Shown in pieces: positions 33,922 to 41,844 of a DNA stretch of 64,000 nucleotides. The stretch spans positions 3,100,001 through 3,164,000 of the forward strand of contig NZ_JADWYI010000001.1 of the NCBI RefSeq assembly GCF_016904885.1. The letters are read 5' to 3'. The DNA comes from Archangium primigenium. Lineage in GTDB: Bacteria > Myxococcota > Myxococcia > Myxococcales > Myxococcaceae. A model generated the notes under the pieces. The model was given only the letters and a program-made list of their open reading frames with translations. It made no database searches and was not told the DNA's origin. Each line of letters begins with the position of its first letter. Position 1 is the first letter of the stretch. A program made the position numbers and the translations under genes.

Positions 33922-34530
33922 ATGAGCGAGCCCCGGGACGCGGAGCAGGAGCGCCGACGTCAGGCGCGTGCTCATTTCGAGGAGCGGGTGCAGCCGCTGC
34001 TGCCGCGACTGCATCGGCTGTGTCTGACGTTGTGCCGGGACAAACAGGAGGCGGAGGACCTGTTGCAGGACGCGCTGGTGCGCGCCTTCCTCCATCAGGA
34101 CAGCTTCGCGCAGCGAGGGTCTTTCTTTGGGTGGCTGTGTGGCATCGTTCGCAATCAGTTCATCGAGACGCGACGCTCGGTGGCCCGCCGCCGGTCGTTG
34201 TTCGACTCCGTCCTGGAAGGGGCCTCGTCCGTCCTGGGCTCGCTGTTCACCGGGGGCACGGACGTGAAGGATCCCGAGGCCCAGGTGTGCGTGTCCCAGG
34301 AGGCGGAGTTGATGATGCGCTGCCTGCATGCGCTGCCCGAGAAGTTCCGCCTGGTGGTGCTGTTGTGTGACGTCGAGGAGCTTGGGTACGAGGAGGTGTC
34401 GGCCTCGCTCGGGATTCCCGTGGGCACGGTGAAGAGCCGCCACTTCCGGGGGCGCGCCCAGCTCGGCGCGGCCTTCAAGCAGTTCCAGTCCCAGCCAGCG
34501 CCAGCCGTGAGCGCGGGAGGCCGTTCATGA
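33922..34530 (+). CDS. ECF-type RNA polymerase sigma factor
   Basis: A 202-residue ECF sigma factor. Region 2 is clear (LLPRLHRLCLTLCRDKQEAEDLLQDALVRAFLH, spread over residues 26-58, and FFGWLCGIVRNQFIETRRS), as is region 4 (LPEKFRLVVLLCDVEELGYEEVSASLGIPVGTVKSR over about 138-175), whose helix-turn-helix reads the -35 element. GGGGCGGAG precedes the ATG. The stop overlaps the next gene by four bases; that gene encodes a single-pass membrane protein, the usual place of an anti-sigma factor. It diverges from the carbon-uptake operon and may control it, but this is only positional inference. Confidence 0.92.
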   Translation: MSEPRDAEQERRRQARAHFEERVQPLLPRLHRLCLTLCRDKQEAEDLLQDALVRAFLHQDSFAQRGSFFGWLCGIVRNQFIETRRSVARRRSLFDSVLEGASSVLGSLFTGGTDVKDPEAQVCVSQEAELMMRCLHALPEKFRLVVLLCDVEELGYEEVSASLGIPVGTVKSRHFRGRAQLGAAFKQFQSQPAPAVSAGGRS

Positions 34531-35174
34531 GCACGAACAAGGATGCGGGTCTTCCCCCCCTGTCACCGGAGGCGTCCGCCGCCCTGGCCGCCTTGCGCAA
34601 CGAGCGTCCCAGTGCCCACCTGGAGTACCGGCTGCACAAGGCGCTGCAGGAGGCGGAGCTCCCGGGCGCGCCGCCGGAGCGGCGTCCCGACCCGTCCCCC
34701 CGGGAGCGGGTGCGCGGCGTGGCGCGGCACCCGGCCCACCGGGGCCTGCTGAGCGTGGCGCTCGTCAGCATGCTGGTGCTGCTGGTGGTGCACGTGGACG
34801 GGTGGGAGGAGGACCTGGCGGTCCAGAGCGAGACCATGCCCCTGCGCCACGTGTCCTTGCGGCTGCCGGGCGAGGGCGCGGGCTGGCTGGAGCTGCCCTG
34901 GACCCACGGCGTCCATTCCGGGGAGCCGGCCACGGTGCGCCTGGACGCGCCCGCGGAGCTCGACTTCCACCGGCACGCGGAGAGCCTGCCGTCGCTGCAA
35001 CTGCTGAGCTGTGACGCGGGGCGGTGCATCCACCAGTTCACCGCCGTCACGGGCGACACCGCCACGCCCCTGCGGGTGCGCATCGACAAGCCCGGGCGCT
35101 ACGAGTTCAGCCTCTCGCACGCGTCGGACTCGCGCCAGGTGCAGGAGCGCTTCGTCGTGCACGTGGACCACTGA
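34527..35174 (+). CDS. single-pass membrane protein, probable anti-sigma factor
   Basis: A 215-residue protein with a cytoplasmic N-terminal part of about 73 residues, one transmembrane helix (residues 74-90, LLSVALVSMLVLLVVHV) and an extracytoplasmic domain of about 120 residues with two cysteines (SCDAGRC) and beta-strand character (TPLRVRIDKPGRYEFSL). This topology and the four-base overlap with the sigma gene fit an anti-sigma factor. It lacks the zinc-binding HxxxCxxC motif, so it would belong to a non-ZAS class. I cannot identify a family for the outer domain. The extracytoplasmic CDAGRC could act as a redox or metal sensor; that is speculative. Confidence 0.6.
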   Translation: MSTNKDAGLPPLSPEASAALAALRNERPSAHLEYRLHKALQEAELPGAPPERRPDPSPRERVRGVARHPAHRGLLSVALVSMLVLLVVHVDGWEEDLAVQSETMPLRHVSLRLPGEGAGWLELPWTHGVHSGEPATVRLDAPAELDFHRHAESLPSLQLLSCDAGRCIHQFTAVTGDTATPLRVRIDKPGRYEFSLSHASDSRQVQERFVVHVDH

Positions 35175-35182
35175 GCCGGGCG

Positions 35183-36037
35183 TCAGGGCCCGGAGCGCGC
35201 GCGCAGGAAGTCGTCCACTTCCTGGAAGACGTGCTCGTTGCCGGGGTCGTTGTGGGGCTCGTGGTAGCCGCCCGGCACCAGGTGCATCCGCTTGTCCGGC
35301 CGGGGCACGTCCGCGAAGAAGCGGCGCGCGCCGGCCGCGGTGTTGATGCGGTCCTCCTCCCCGTGCACGAGCAGGAGCGGCAGGCGCAAGTCGGCCGCGT
35401 GGGCCTTCACCCAGACGTTGGCCTCCAGGGACTCCACGGCCCAGCGCGCCGAGCACTCGCGGTGCACGAGCGGATCGGCCAGGTAGTCGGCGACGTGGGC
35501 GGGCTCGCGGCTGAGCGCCGCGGCTTCCAGGGGCACCTGGAGCGAGAACCGGGGCCAGAGGCGCGAGAGGATGCGCGCCAGGGTGACCAAGAGCGGGGTG
35601 GCCACGCCCACCGACTCGAAGGGGGCCGCGCTGATGACGGTGCCGCGCAGGCCCTCGGGGTGGTGCAGCACGTAGTCGAGCACGATGAGCCCGCCCATGC
35701 TGTGGCCGTAGGTGAAGAGGGGCCGCCCGGGCTCGCGCGCGGCCACGGCCGAGACGAAGGCCCTCACGTCCTCGCGGTACTCCGTCCACGCCATCAGGTG
35801 GCCGCGTTGGCCCGGCGAGCGGCCGTGGCCCCTCAGGTCGAGCGCGTACACCGCGTGGCCTCGTGACACGAGGGCCTGCACCAGGCGGCGGAAGCGTCCG
35901 CTGTGCTCGCCAATGCCGTGGATGAGGACCACGACGGCCTGGGGGCCCGACTCCGGCCACCAGTGCTGGAAGTACAGCCGCGCGCCGTCCGGGGCCTCCC
36001 ACGTCTCTTCCGCATGCTCCATCCGCATCCGGGTCAT
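35183..36037 (-). CDS. alpha/beta hydrolase, monoacylglycerol lipase-like
   Basis: A 284-residue serine hydrolase of the Hydrolase_4 (lysophospholipase/monoglyceride lipase) family. The oxyanion region is LIHGIGEHSGRF, the nucleophile elbow is GHSMGG (Ser near residue 113), the acid is Asp in VHGEEDRIN and the base is His in PGGYHEPHND. The motif LDLRGHGRSPGQRGH is typical of monoglyceride lipases. No signal peptide is present, so it acts in the cytoplasm. Start could be ATG 36037 or ATG 36022. It ends 9 bases from the converging anti-sigma gene. Confidence 0.88.
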   Translation of the reverse strand: MTRMRMEHAEETWEAPDGARLYFQHWWPESGPQAVVVLIHGIGEHSGRFRRLVQALVSRGHAVYALDLRGHGRSPGQRGHLMAWTEYREDVRAFVSAVAAREPGRPLFTYGHSMGGLIVLDYVLHHPEGLRGTVISAAPFESVGVATPLLVTLARILSRLWPRFSLQVPLEAAALSREPAHVADYLADPLVHRECSARWAVESLEANVWVKAHAADLRLPLLLVHGEEDRINTAAGARRFFADVPRPDKRMHLVPGGYHEPHNDPGNEHVFQEVDDFLRARSGP

Positions 36038-36097
36038 CCTAGGCGAGGTCGTACGGCGTCTGGCGTCACGCGGACGGCGGGTCCACCCCGCCCGTGC

Positions 36098-36919
36098 TCA
36101 GGGTCCGGGTTTGATGCCGCGCACCACCATGCCGCTCATCGAGCCATAGAAGCTGCCCTCGCGCTGGGCGTCCTTGAGGAAGCGCACCCAGGCGTCCGCC
36201 TGGGCCTGGCTCACCACGCCTTGGGCGATGGCCTTGTCCAGCACGGCGTGGAAGCCGAACGTCTCCAGCATGCCCAGCACCCAGGTGCCCACCACCGGCA
36301 CGGCCGACACCTGTTTGACGCCCAGGGACATGAAGAGCGCGGGGAGCTGCCGGGCGATCCACGGGTTGCGCAGCTGGTCCGCCCAGAAGTGCACGAGCGC
36401 GCGCACCACGCCCCGGTCCGGTCCATCCAGCACCCAGCTGTCCAGCTCGGGCTCGAAGAGGACCACGGGGCCGCCGGGGCGGGTGAGCCGCAGGAGCTCC
36501 GAGAGCGCCTGGCGGGGATCCTCCAGGTAGATGAAGACGCGCGAGGCCCGGCAGGCATCGAAGCCGTGGGTGGGCAGGCCCAGGGCGTGGACGTCTCCCT
36601 GCTGGAAGTCCACGGGCAGCCCGAGGCCGCGCGTGCGGTGGGCCGCCTCGTGCACCATGGCCTCGCTCAGGTCCACGCCCGTCACGTGGCCGGTGGGCCC
36701 CACCAGCGCGGCGAGCTCGCGCGCCACGTCGCCCACGCCACAGCCCGCGTCGAGCACCCGTGCCCCGGGCTTGAGCTCCAACATGCGGTGGGCCAGGGCC
36801 TGCATCTGCTGCACCTGCTGGCTGGCGTTCAACGTGTCCAGGAAGCGGAAGGCATGGGAGGATGTCGCGGAGCCATCGAGGTTGTGGAAGTCTTGGACGA
36901 CGTTGGACGTGTCTCCCAT
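36098..36919 (-). CDS. SAM-dependent methyltransferase (class I)
   Basis: A 273-residue class I methyltransferase. Motif I is VLDAGCGVGD (about residues 55-64), followed by the acidic post-I strand GVDLSEAMV and motif-IV-like FDACRASRVFIYLED, with LLRLTRPGGPVVLFEPELDSW for motif V/VI. The N-terminus (FHNLDGSATSSHAFRFLDTL) resembles ubiquinone/menaquinone and small-molecule methyltransferases. AAGGAGACACGCCC precedes the ATG at 36919. Substrate is unknown; it lies 60 bases from, and in the same direction as, the hydrolase gene, with no obvious pathway link. Confidence 0.88.
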   Translation of the reverse strand: MGDTSNVVQDFHNLDGSATSSHAFRFLDTLNASQQVQQMQALAHRMLELKPGARVLDAGCGVGDVARELAALVGPTGHVTGVDLSEAMVHEAAHRTRGLGLPVDFQQGDVHALGLPTHGFDACRASRVFIYLEDPRQALSELLRLTRPGGPVVLFEPELDSWVLDGPDRGVVRALVHFWADQLRNPWIARQLPALFMSLGVKQVSAVPVVGTWVLGMLETFGFHAVLDKAIAQGVVSQAQADAWVRFLKDAQREGSFYGSMSGMVVRGIKPGP

Positions 36920-37075
36920 GGGCGTGTCTCCTTGGCTTGGGGGTGCTCCGGAAGGCCTCGTCTCCCCCCCGACGTCCCGGCGCGCCGCTCATGTTACAGG
37001 CAGGGCGGGGTCCCCGTCCGTGCGCGCCCCGGGGCGGATCGGATTTTCTCTCATCGGCTGTGGTAGTGGGGCGCC

Positions 37076-37948
37076 ATGGCTCCTCCCCCTCGTCATGGCC
37101 GCTCGCTGGCGCTCAAGGCCCGCCAGCGCACGCCGGGCCATCACTACAACGCCAGCTTCCTGCCCACCGCGGAGCGCGCCGCCATCCTCGCGTGGCTGGG
37201 GACCCTCCATCCGCTCTGGGAACAACGGTATTCCCAGCATTTCCCTCCGCCCCCGGGCCAATCCCAGCGGCGTCTCCTGCGGCCCGTGTACTGGCTCGGA
37301 AACTGGCAATTCGCGTGTCTCGACTACTACCGGCCGCCCAAGGGGGTGAAGGACCGGTGTGTGAAGGCCGAGCCGTTTCCCGCGGTGCTCCAGCGGCAGG
37401 TGGACAAGGTGGAGGCGCTCGCGCGGCGCATGTTCCGGGGGCCGGACATGCCTCCGGGCTGGCACCTCAACACGTGCCTGGTGAACTTCTACGGGAGTCG
37501 ACTGGAAGACGATCACTGGGTGGACACGGCGCGGGTGGGCGAGCACAAGGACTTCGAGCCGGGGCCGGTGGCCTCGCTGTCGCTCGGCGAGCGCGCGCTC
37601 CTGCAGTTCGTCACCTCCAGCCGGCCCGGGGAGCGGGACGAGGTGGTGCTCGAGCAGTGGCTGGACGACGGGGCGCTGCAGCTCTTTGGCGGCGCGCGCT
37701 GGAAGGAGCAGACGTTCCACCGGGTGCAGCGCGTGGACACGCGCGCGGGGCTGCTCCTGCCGCCGGAGATGCCGGACTTCAGGACCCGGCGCATCAACCT
37801 CACCTTCCGCTACGTGCCCGACGCGCACGTGACGCCCTTCGCGCAGCTGTCCCTCGAGGCCCGCGAGGACGTGCGCGGCTACATGGAGACGCTCGCGGGC
37901 CACAGCGCCTTCTTCCGCGCGGAGCTCGCGCGCGAGCGGCGCGACTGA
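37076..37948 (+). CDS. AlkB-like 2-oxoglutarate/Fe(II) dioxygenase
   Basis: A 290-residue dioxygenase of the AlkB type. The iron-binding HxD lies in GEHKDFEPG, the distal His in TFHRVQRVD, and the 2-oxoglutarate-binding RxxxxR in RTRRINLTFR. The CLVNFYGSRLEDDHWVDT segment corresponds to the NxYxxGxxxxxxH region of AlkB proteins, slightly altered. It probably repairs alkylated nucleic acid or hydroxylates a related substrate. It stands alone between a methyltransferase and the converging AAA ATPase gene. Length is greater than E. coli AlkB because of an N-terminal extension. Confidence 0.8.
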   Translation: MAPPPRHGRSLALKARQRTPGHHYNASFLPTAERAAILAWLGTLHPLWEQRYSQHFPPPPGQSQRRLLRPVYWLGNWQFACLDYYRPPKGVKDRCVKAEPFPAVLQRQVDKVEALARRMFRGPDMPPGWHLNTCLVNFYGSRLEDDHWVDTARVGEHKDFEPGPVASLSLGERALLQFVTSSRPGERDEVVLEQWLDDGALQLFGGARWKEQTFHRVQRVDTRAGLLLPPEMPDFRTRRINLTFRYVPDAHVTPFAQLSLEAREDVRGYMETLAGHSAFFRAELARERRD

Positions 37949-37967
37949 GCGCGGCTCACGCCAGCGC

Positions 37968-39248
37968 TCACCACAGGCCGTGCATGCGCAAGAGCGTGCC
38001 CAGGGGCGTGCCGCCCCGCGCGTAGTCGGCGAAGAGCCGCGCGGTCACGTCCGTGGGGGGGTTGCTCCAGGCCTTGCGCTCGTGGCCCTCGTGCACCACG
38101 CGGCCGCAGTGGATGAGCGCCCCGTGCAGCTCCTCGGCGGCGCCGAAGGACACGTAGTCGAAGAGCAGCGGGTTCTGATCGGTGAGGAAGCACTGGCGCC
38201 CGCCCAGCTCGCGCATGCAGGCCTCCACCCAGCGCGGGTGCAGGCCGTGGGCGAACTCGTCGGCGATGACGAAGTCCTCGTTCACGTCCAGGTAGTAGAG
38301 CAGGGACAGGAGCCGCTTCTGGCCGTGGCCCAGGTGCTCGCCCGACAGCAGCGAGCCGTCGCGCCGGGTGAACGCGAAGCCGAACCGGCCGAACTCCAGC
38401 CGACCGCCGCCCTCGTAGCGCTGCCGGTCCAGCAGCTCCACCCGGAAGCGGCCCGCCGCCAGGCCCGCCAGCGCCACGAAGCGCGCGAGGAAGCCGTTGT
38501 CCACCTCGTCGTGGCGCACGTCGATGTGGCCCGTGGTGGTGGCCTGGTCCGCGCGCTCGCGCAAGAGGCCCGGCAGCCACGTGGGCAGGGACATGAGGCC
38601 CAGGGGGAACACCTCCCCGCCCCGCGTCTCCATGGCGTAGTGCGTCTGGCCAATGCGCTCGAAGCAGCCCAGGGCCTCGTCGAAGCGCGCGGGCGCCAGG
38701 AGGAAGGTGTCGCGCAGGAGCGCCTTGAGCCGCTCCTTCTGCTCGGGCGCGAGCCGCTGGGACGCCAGGAAGAGCACCACCCAGAGCGTGCGATCCAGGA
38801 GCGACCAGTACATGGTCTGGGGCGCCAGGGGCTGGCCGTCCAGCTCCCAGCGCATGCCCTCGGTGTTGGCGCGCATCACCCACCGGGCGGCGGGCGCGTG
38901 CAACTGGAGGGTGAGCTCCATGAAGGGCTCGAGCGGCACGTCGGGCGCGGGCTCGGCGCTGCGCACGAGCGCCTGGGCTCCGGATGGGGCGGGCGCCACC
39001 GGGGCGGGCTCGTTGCGCACGCGCGCGTGCAGATCCATGCCCGGAAAGGCGAGGGTGTACTCCAGGGAGAACGCCTCGTGGATGAGGCCGGAGAAGTCCG
39101 AGGCGAGCACGCGCGCCAGCAGCTCCAGCAGGGTCGTGCGGCCCGTGCCGTTCTCGCCGAGCACCAGGTTGAGCGTGGGGCTGAAGACGAGCGTGGAGCC
39201 CGGCGCGACGTCGCGGTAGCGGTGGATGCGCAGGTGCGTGAGCTTCAT
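37968..39248 (-). CDS. AAA/ABC-type ATPase with arginine-substituted Walker A
   Basis: A 426-residue protein of the SMC/RecF-like AAA ATPase group (AAA_21-type). It opens with MKLTHLRIHRYRDVAPGSTL and a P-loop GENGTGRTT at residues 31-39, where the invariant Lys is Arg. A middle region of about 240 residues precedes an ABC-signature-like HLGHGQKRLLSLLYYLD, Walker B DFVIADEFAHGLHP and a switch region FLTDQNPLLFDYVSF in which the usual His is absent. So both the P-loop Lys and the switch His are altered, and hydrolysis may be slow or lost. Its start overlaps the UPF0489 gene (ATGA), suggesting a common function. It is the third gene of a three-gene operon. Confidence 0.75.
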   Translation of the reverse strand: MKLTHLRIHRYRDVAPGSTLVFSPTLNLVLGENGTGRTTLLELLARVLASDFSGLIHEAFSLEYTLAFPGMDLHARVRNEPAPVAPAPSGAQALVRSAEPAPDVPLEPFMELTLQLHAPAARWVMRANTEGMRWELDGQPLAPQTMYWSLLDRTLWVVLFLASQRLAPEQKERLKALLRDTFLLAPARFDEALGCFERIGQTHYAMETRGGEVFPLGLMSLPTWLPGLLRERADQATTTGHIDVRHDEVDNGFLARFVALAGLAAGRFRVELLDRQRYEGGGRLEFGRFGFAFTRRDGSLLSGEHLGHGQKRLLSLLYYLDVNEDFVIADEFAHGLHPRWVEACMRELGGRQCFLTDQNPLLFDYVSFGAAEELHGALIHCGRVVHEGHERKAWSNPPTDVTARLFADYARGGTPLGTLLRMHGLW

Positions 39249-40234
39249 GTCCCTCGTCTTGCCACGTCCTCGTCCCCGGCGGCCACAATCCGCACGCCCC
39301 GGGGCAGCCGCCGCAGCAGATTCAACACACGCAGCGACGAGGCGCGGCTGCCCTGGATGACCCAGGGGTCGATCTTGTCCCCGCCCCGGGTGAACTGGGG
39401 CGAGAGCACGAACACCCGCACGCGCGCGCCCGCCATCATCCGGTGGAAGCGCGGGTCGCGCAGCAGCCCGCCGCACACGCGCAGCTGGGGGGCGGGCTGG
39501 AAGCAGTCGAGGTCCAGGGAGAGCCAGTCCGCGTCGGCCGCCTCGGGCCGGGCCAGCACCTGGCGCCAGTGCACCTGGGTGGTGTCCACGAACCAGGGCA
39601 CGAGCGTGGAGAAGCCCACGTCCCGGCCCGTCATGCGGGCGGTGGGCGCGGCCTTGCCCGTGGTGAAGAGGACGTCCTCCTCGGTGAGCACCGGCGCGCC
39701 GTCCCCGGGCCGCTTGAGCCCCTCGAGCAGCTTCCACCAGGTGGCGGCCTGCTGGGGCACCCGCGCCTCCAGGAAGCTGTCCTTGCACCAGTCCGAGTGG
39801 CGATCCGCGTGGAAGAGCCGCCGGGGCAGGCCACCCGTCGTGCGGTAGTGGTAGAGCACCACGTCGAGCATGTGGTGGTCGCGCAGCACGTAGTCCGTCG
39901 GGCCGTCCGGCGCGCGCATCACCCGCACGGTGCCCCGCAGCACGGCCTCGAGCGCCGCGGCGTCGAGCCGGTCCGTCCACGGCGCCTCCTCGAACAGGAC
40001 CTGGGTGCCGGCGTAGGGGCGCTCGCCCGGGGCCGTCTCGTCCTCGGGGCCGCCCCAGCGCCGCACCCGCTGCTCGAAGCGCTCGGCGTCGTCCGCCTCG
40101 AGCACCTCGGGAGCGAGCACGCGGATGTCCCGAGGCTCGCCGGGCGGGGGCACGGCCGGCGAGGGCACGGGCCTGAGCCGGAAGGCATAGGCCGCGTCGG
40201 TGGGCTTCTTCCAATCGGAATAACGGATGAGCAC
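39245..40234 (-). CDS. UPF0489 family protein (arginase/ureohydrolase-fold, putative peptide arginase)
   Basis: A 329-residue protein with the two metal-binding motifs of the ureohydrolase fold: HADRHSDW (about residues 141-148) and LSLDLDCFQPAPQ (about 238-250), which align with the HxDxHxD and SxDxDxxDP motifs of arginases. This points to UPF0489, a family related to C5orf22, and members of which (OspR) act as peptide arginases in RiPP biosynthesis, converting arginine to ornithine. Here no precursor peptide or radical enzyme is adjacent; it overlaps the AAA ATPase gene and lies 36 bases after the thioesterase gene. Function in this context is unknown. Confidence 0.6.
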   Translation of the reverse strand: MLIRYSDWKKPTDAAYAFRLRPVPSPAVPPPGEPRDIRVLAPEVLEADDAERFEQRVRRWGGPEDETAPGERPYAGTQVLFEEAPWTDRLDAAALEAVLRGTVRVMRAPDGPTDYVLRDHHMLDVVLYHYRTTGGLPRRLFHADRHSDWCKDSFLEARVPQQAATWWKLLEGLKRPGDGAPVLTEEDVLFTTGKAAPTARMTGRDVGFSTLVPWFVDTTQVHWRQVLARPEAADADWLSLDLDCFQPAPQLRVCGGLLRDPRFHRMMAGARVRVFVLSPQFTRGGDKIDPWVIQGSRASSLRVLNLLRRLPRGVRIVAAGDEDVARRGT

Positions 40235-40270
40235 GGGGTCTCCGGTAGATGGCCGGAAACACCGGCGGCG

Positions 40271-41047
40271 TCACGGAAATTGCGGGAGGTCCCCGGCCAG
40301 GTCCTCCAGGATGGCCTGGTGCAGGCGCGCGCGTTGGGCCGAGAGGAAGAAGTGGTTGCCCGGCAGGAAGCGCGCGCGGAAGTCCGCCGTGGTCTGCTGG
40401 CGCCACACCTCCACCTCGCGCGGGCCGACCTCGGGGTCCTCCGTCCCACCGAAGGCCGACACGGGCACGGGCAGGGGCGGCTCGGGCACGAACTGGTAGC
40501 TCTCCGACACGCCCACGTCCGCCCGGAGCGCGGGCAGCACCGTGTCCCGCAGGTCCCCGTGGGCCAGCACCTCCAGGGGAATGCCGAAGCGGGTGGAGAT
40601 CTGCTCCAGGAAGGGCTCGTCGGGCAGGTGGTTGATGCGCGCGTGCAGCTGGGTGCGGGACTGGAGCGCCGGCGTGGCCGACAGGAAGAGGCGCACGGGC
40701 AGGGGGGCGCGCTCGCGGCGCAGCCAGCGCGTCAGCTCGAAGGCGAGGTTGCCGCCGAAGCTGTGGCCGAAGAAGGCGAAGGGCCGCTCGGTGAGGAAGG
40801 GCTGGACCCGGCGCGCCAGCGTGTCCAGCAGCACGGGGAAGTGCGTGAGGGCCGGCTCGGCCCGGCGGGTGGCGCGGCCCGGCAACTCGATGGGGCACAC
40901 CTCGATGGAGGGCGGCAGTTGGGTGGTCCACAGCCGGAAGATGGACGCATCGCCTCCCGCGAAATGGAAGCAGAACAGGCGCAGGCGCGCCTGGGGTCGC
41001 GGCTCGGGGCAGGTGACCCAGCGGCGGTAGACGGGGGGCACGGACAT
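40271..41047 (-). CDS. type II thioesterase (alpha/beta hydrolase)
   Basis: A 258-residue type II thioesterase, the kind that removes wrongly loaded acyl groups from PKS/NRPS carrier proteins. Family motifs are LFCFHFAGGDASIFRLW near the start, the nucleophile FFGHSFGG (Ser about residue 92), the acid Asp in AFGGTEDPEV and the base His in LPGNHFFL. No PKS or NRPS genes are in the window, so this may serve an unlinked cluster or act on another thioester. It is the first gene of a three-gene leftward operon with the UPF0489 protein and the AAA ATPase. The ATG at 41047 is preferred; 41062 is possible. Confidence 0.88.
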   Translation of the reverse strand: MSVPPVYRRWVTCPEPRPQARLRLFCFHFAGGDASIFRLWTTQLPPSIEVCPIELPGRATRRAEPALTHFPVLLDTLARRVQPFLTERPFAFFGHSFGGNLAFELTRWLRRERAPLPVRLFLSATPALQSRTQLHARINHLPDEPFLEQISTRFGIPLEVLAHGDLRDTVLPALRADVGVSESYQFVPEPPLPVPVSAFGGTEDPEVGPREVEVWRQQTTADFRARFLPGNHFFLSAQRARLHQAILEDLAGDLPQFP

Positions 41048-41136
41048 GGCGGTGGGGCCCATGCTGCGAAGGAGGCGGGGGGGCCGTCAATCCCCACCCC
41101 CTCCCGGTGCGTCCGGGACTCCTCTTCAGCCCCTCT

Positions 41137-41565
41137 TCAGGGCGCGCAGCCGCAGCCGCACTCGTCGAAGAAGTGCCGCTGGTCCTGCGGGCAGAGGTAG
41201 AGCAGGGCGGTGCAGACGAGGGGGTTGCGCTCGACGTAGCTGCGCCGCGACTCCAGGGCGTTGCAGTCGACGGGCACGGGCTCGCGCAGGGGCTGGAGCA
41301 CGCAGACCCCCGCGCAGTCGGCCCCGCCTCCCGGCTCGCACACGTCGCTGGGATCATCCTCGCAGGCGAGCCCTTCCGGGCACGAGACGGCCAGGAGGCC
41401 CCCGCACGCCAGTCCGGCCCCGGGTTGCACCTCGATGAGCTCGGGGCGCCCCTGGACCTGGAGCCGGGCCGTGGGGAGCGCCTCCGGGCCCCCGCCACAC
41501 GCCGCCAGGGCGAGGAGGAGGCCGGACAGACAGCGGACGGGAGCGGCGGGGGAGCGCGGAGCCAT
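41137..41565 (-). CDS. cysteine-rich lipoprotein
   Basis: A 142-residue lipoprotein with signal peptide and lipobox LALAAC (Cys about residue 23). The mature part carries about 12 cysteines in groups: LACGGLLAVSCPEGLACEDDPSDVC, GGADCAGVC, and a C-terminal DECGCGC. The pattern CPEGLxCxDDPxDxC...GGADCxGVC is common in myxobacterial surface lipoproteins, sometimes related to Kazal-like modules, but no function is known. AAGGA lies 6 bases before the ATG. It stands alone, with its promoter region shared with a divergent sensor kinase. Confidence 0.75.
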   Translation of the reverse strand: MAPRSPAAPVRCLSGLLLALAACGGGPEALPTARLQVQGRPELIEVQPGAGLACGGLLAVSCPEGLACEDDPSDVCEPGGGADCAGVCVLQPLREPVPVDCNALESRRSYVERNPLVCTALLYLCPQDQRHFFDECGCGCAP

Positions 41566-41844
41566 GTGGGAATCCTTCGTGGGGGAGGCGGGGGACCGTG
41601 GGGTCCGCGCCGGAGGATTCACACGCGGGGCGCGAATGGCTCGGCCGCGCATTCCCGGGACCGCCCCGACGCGGGCCGAGGTGTCCAGTGGCGGAGGCCG
41701 CGCGGCGCGAATGCCGGGTGACCCACGTGCGACCTGCCCTCCGGGGCGATTCCGGACGCCGGGGTGGGGAGAGATGGGATGGGGCTGCCTGTTCGAGGGC
41801 GCACGGTGTACCTTGGAGGGAAGGCCTTCCGCCCCCACGCCCGC

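Noticed and set aside
28334-33925. An 1863-codon open frame on the plus strand opposite the dab operon
   Set aside because: Composition is dominated by Arg, Gly, His and Gln with no recognisable motif, while the minus strand carries DabA, DabB and SulP.
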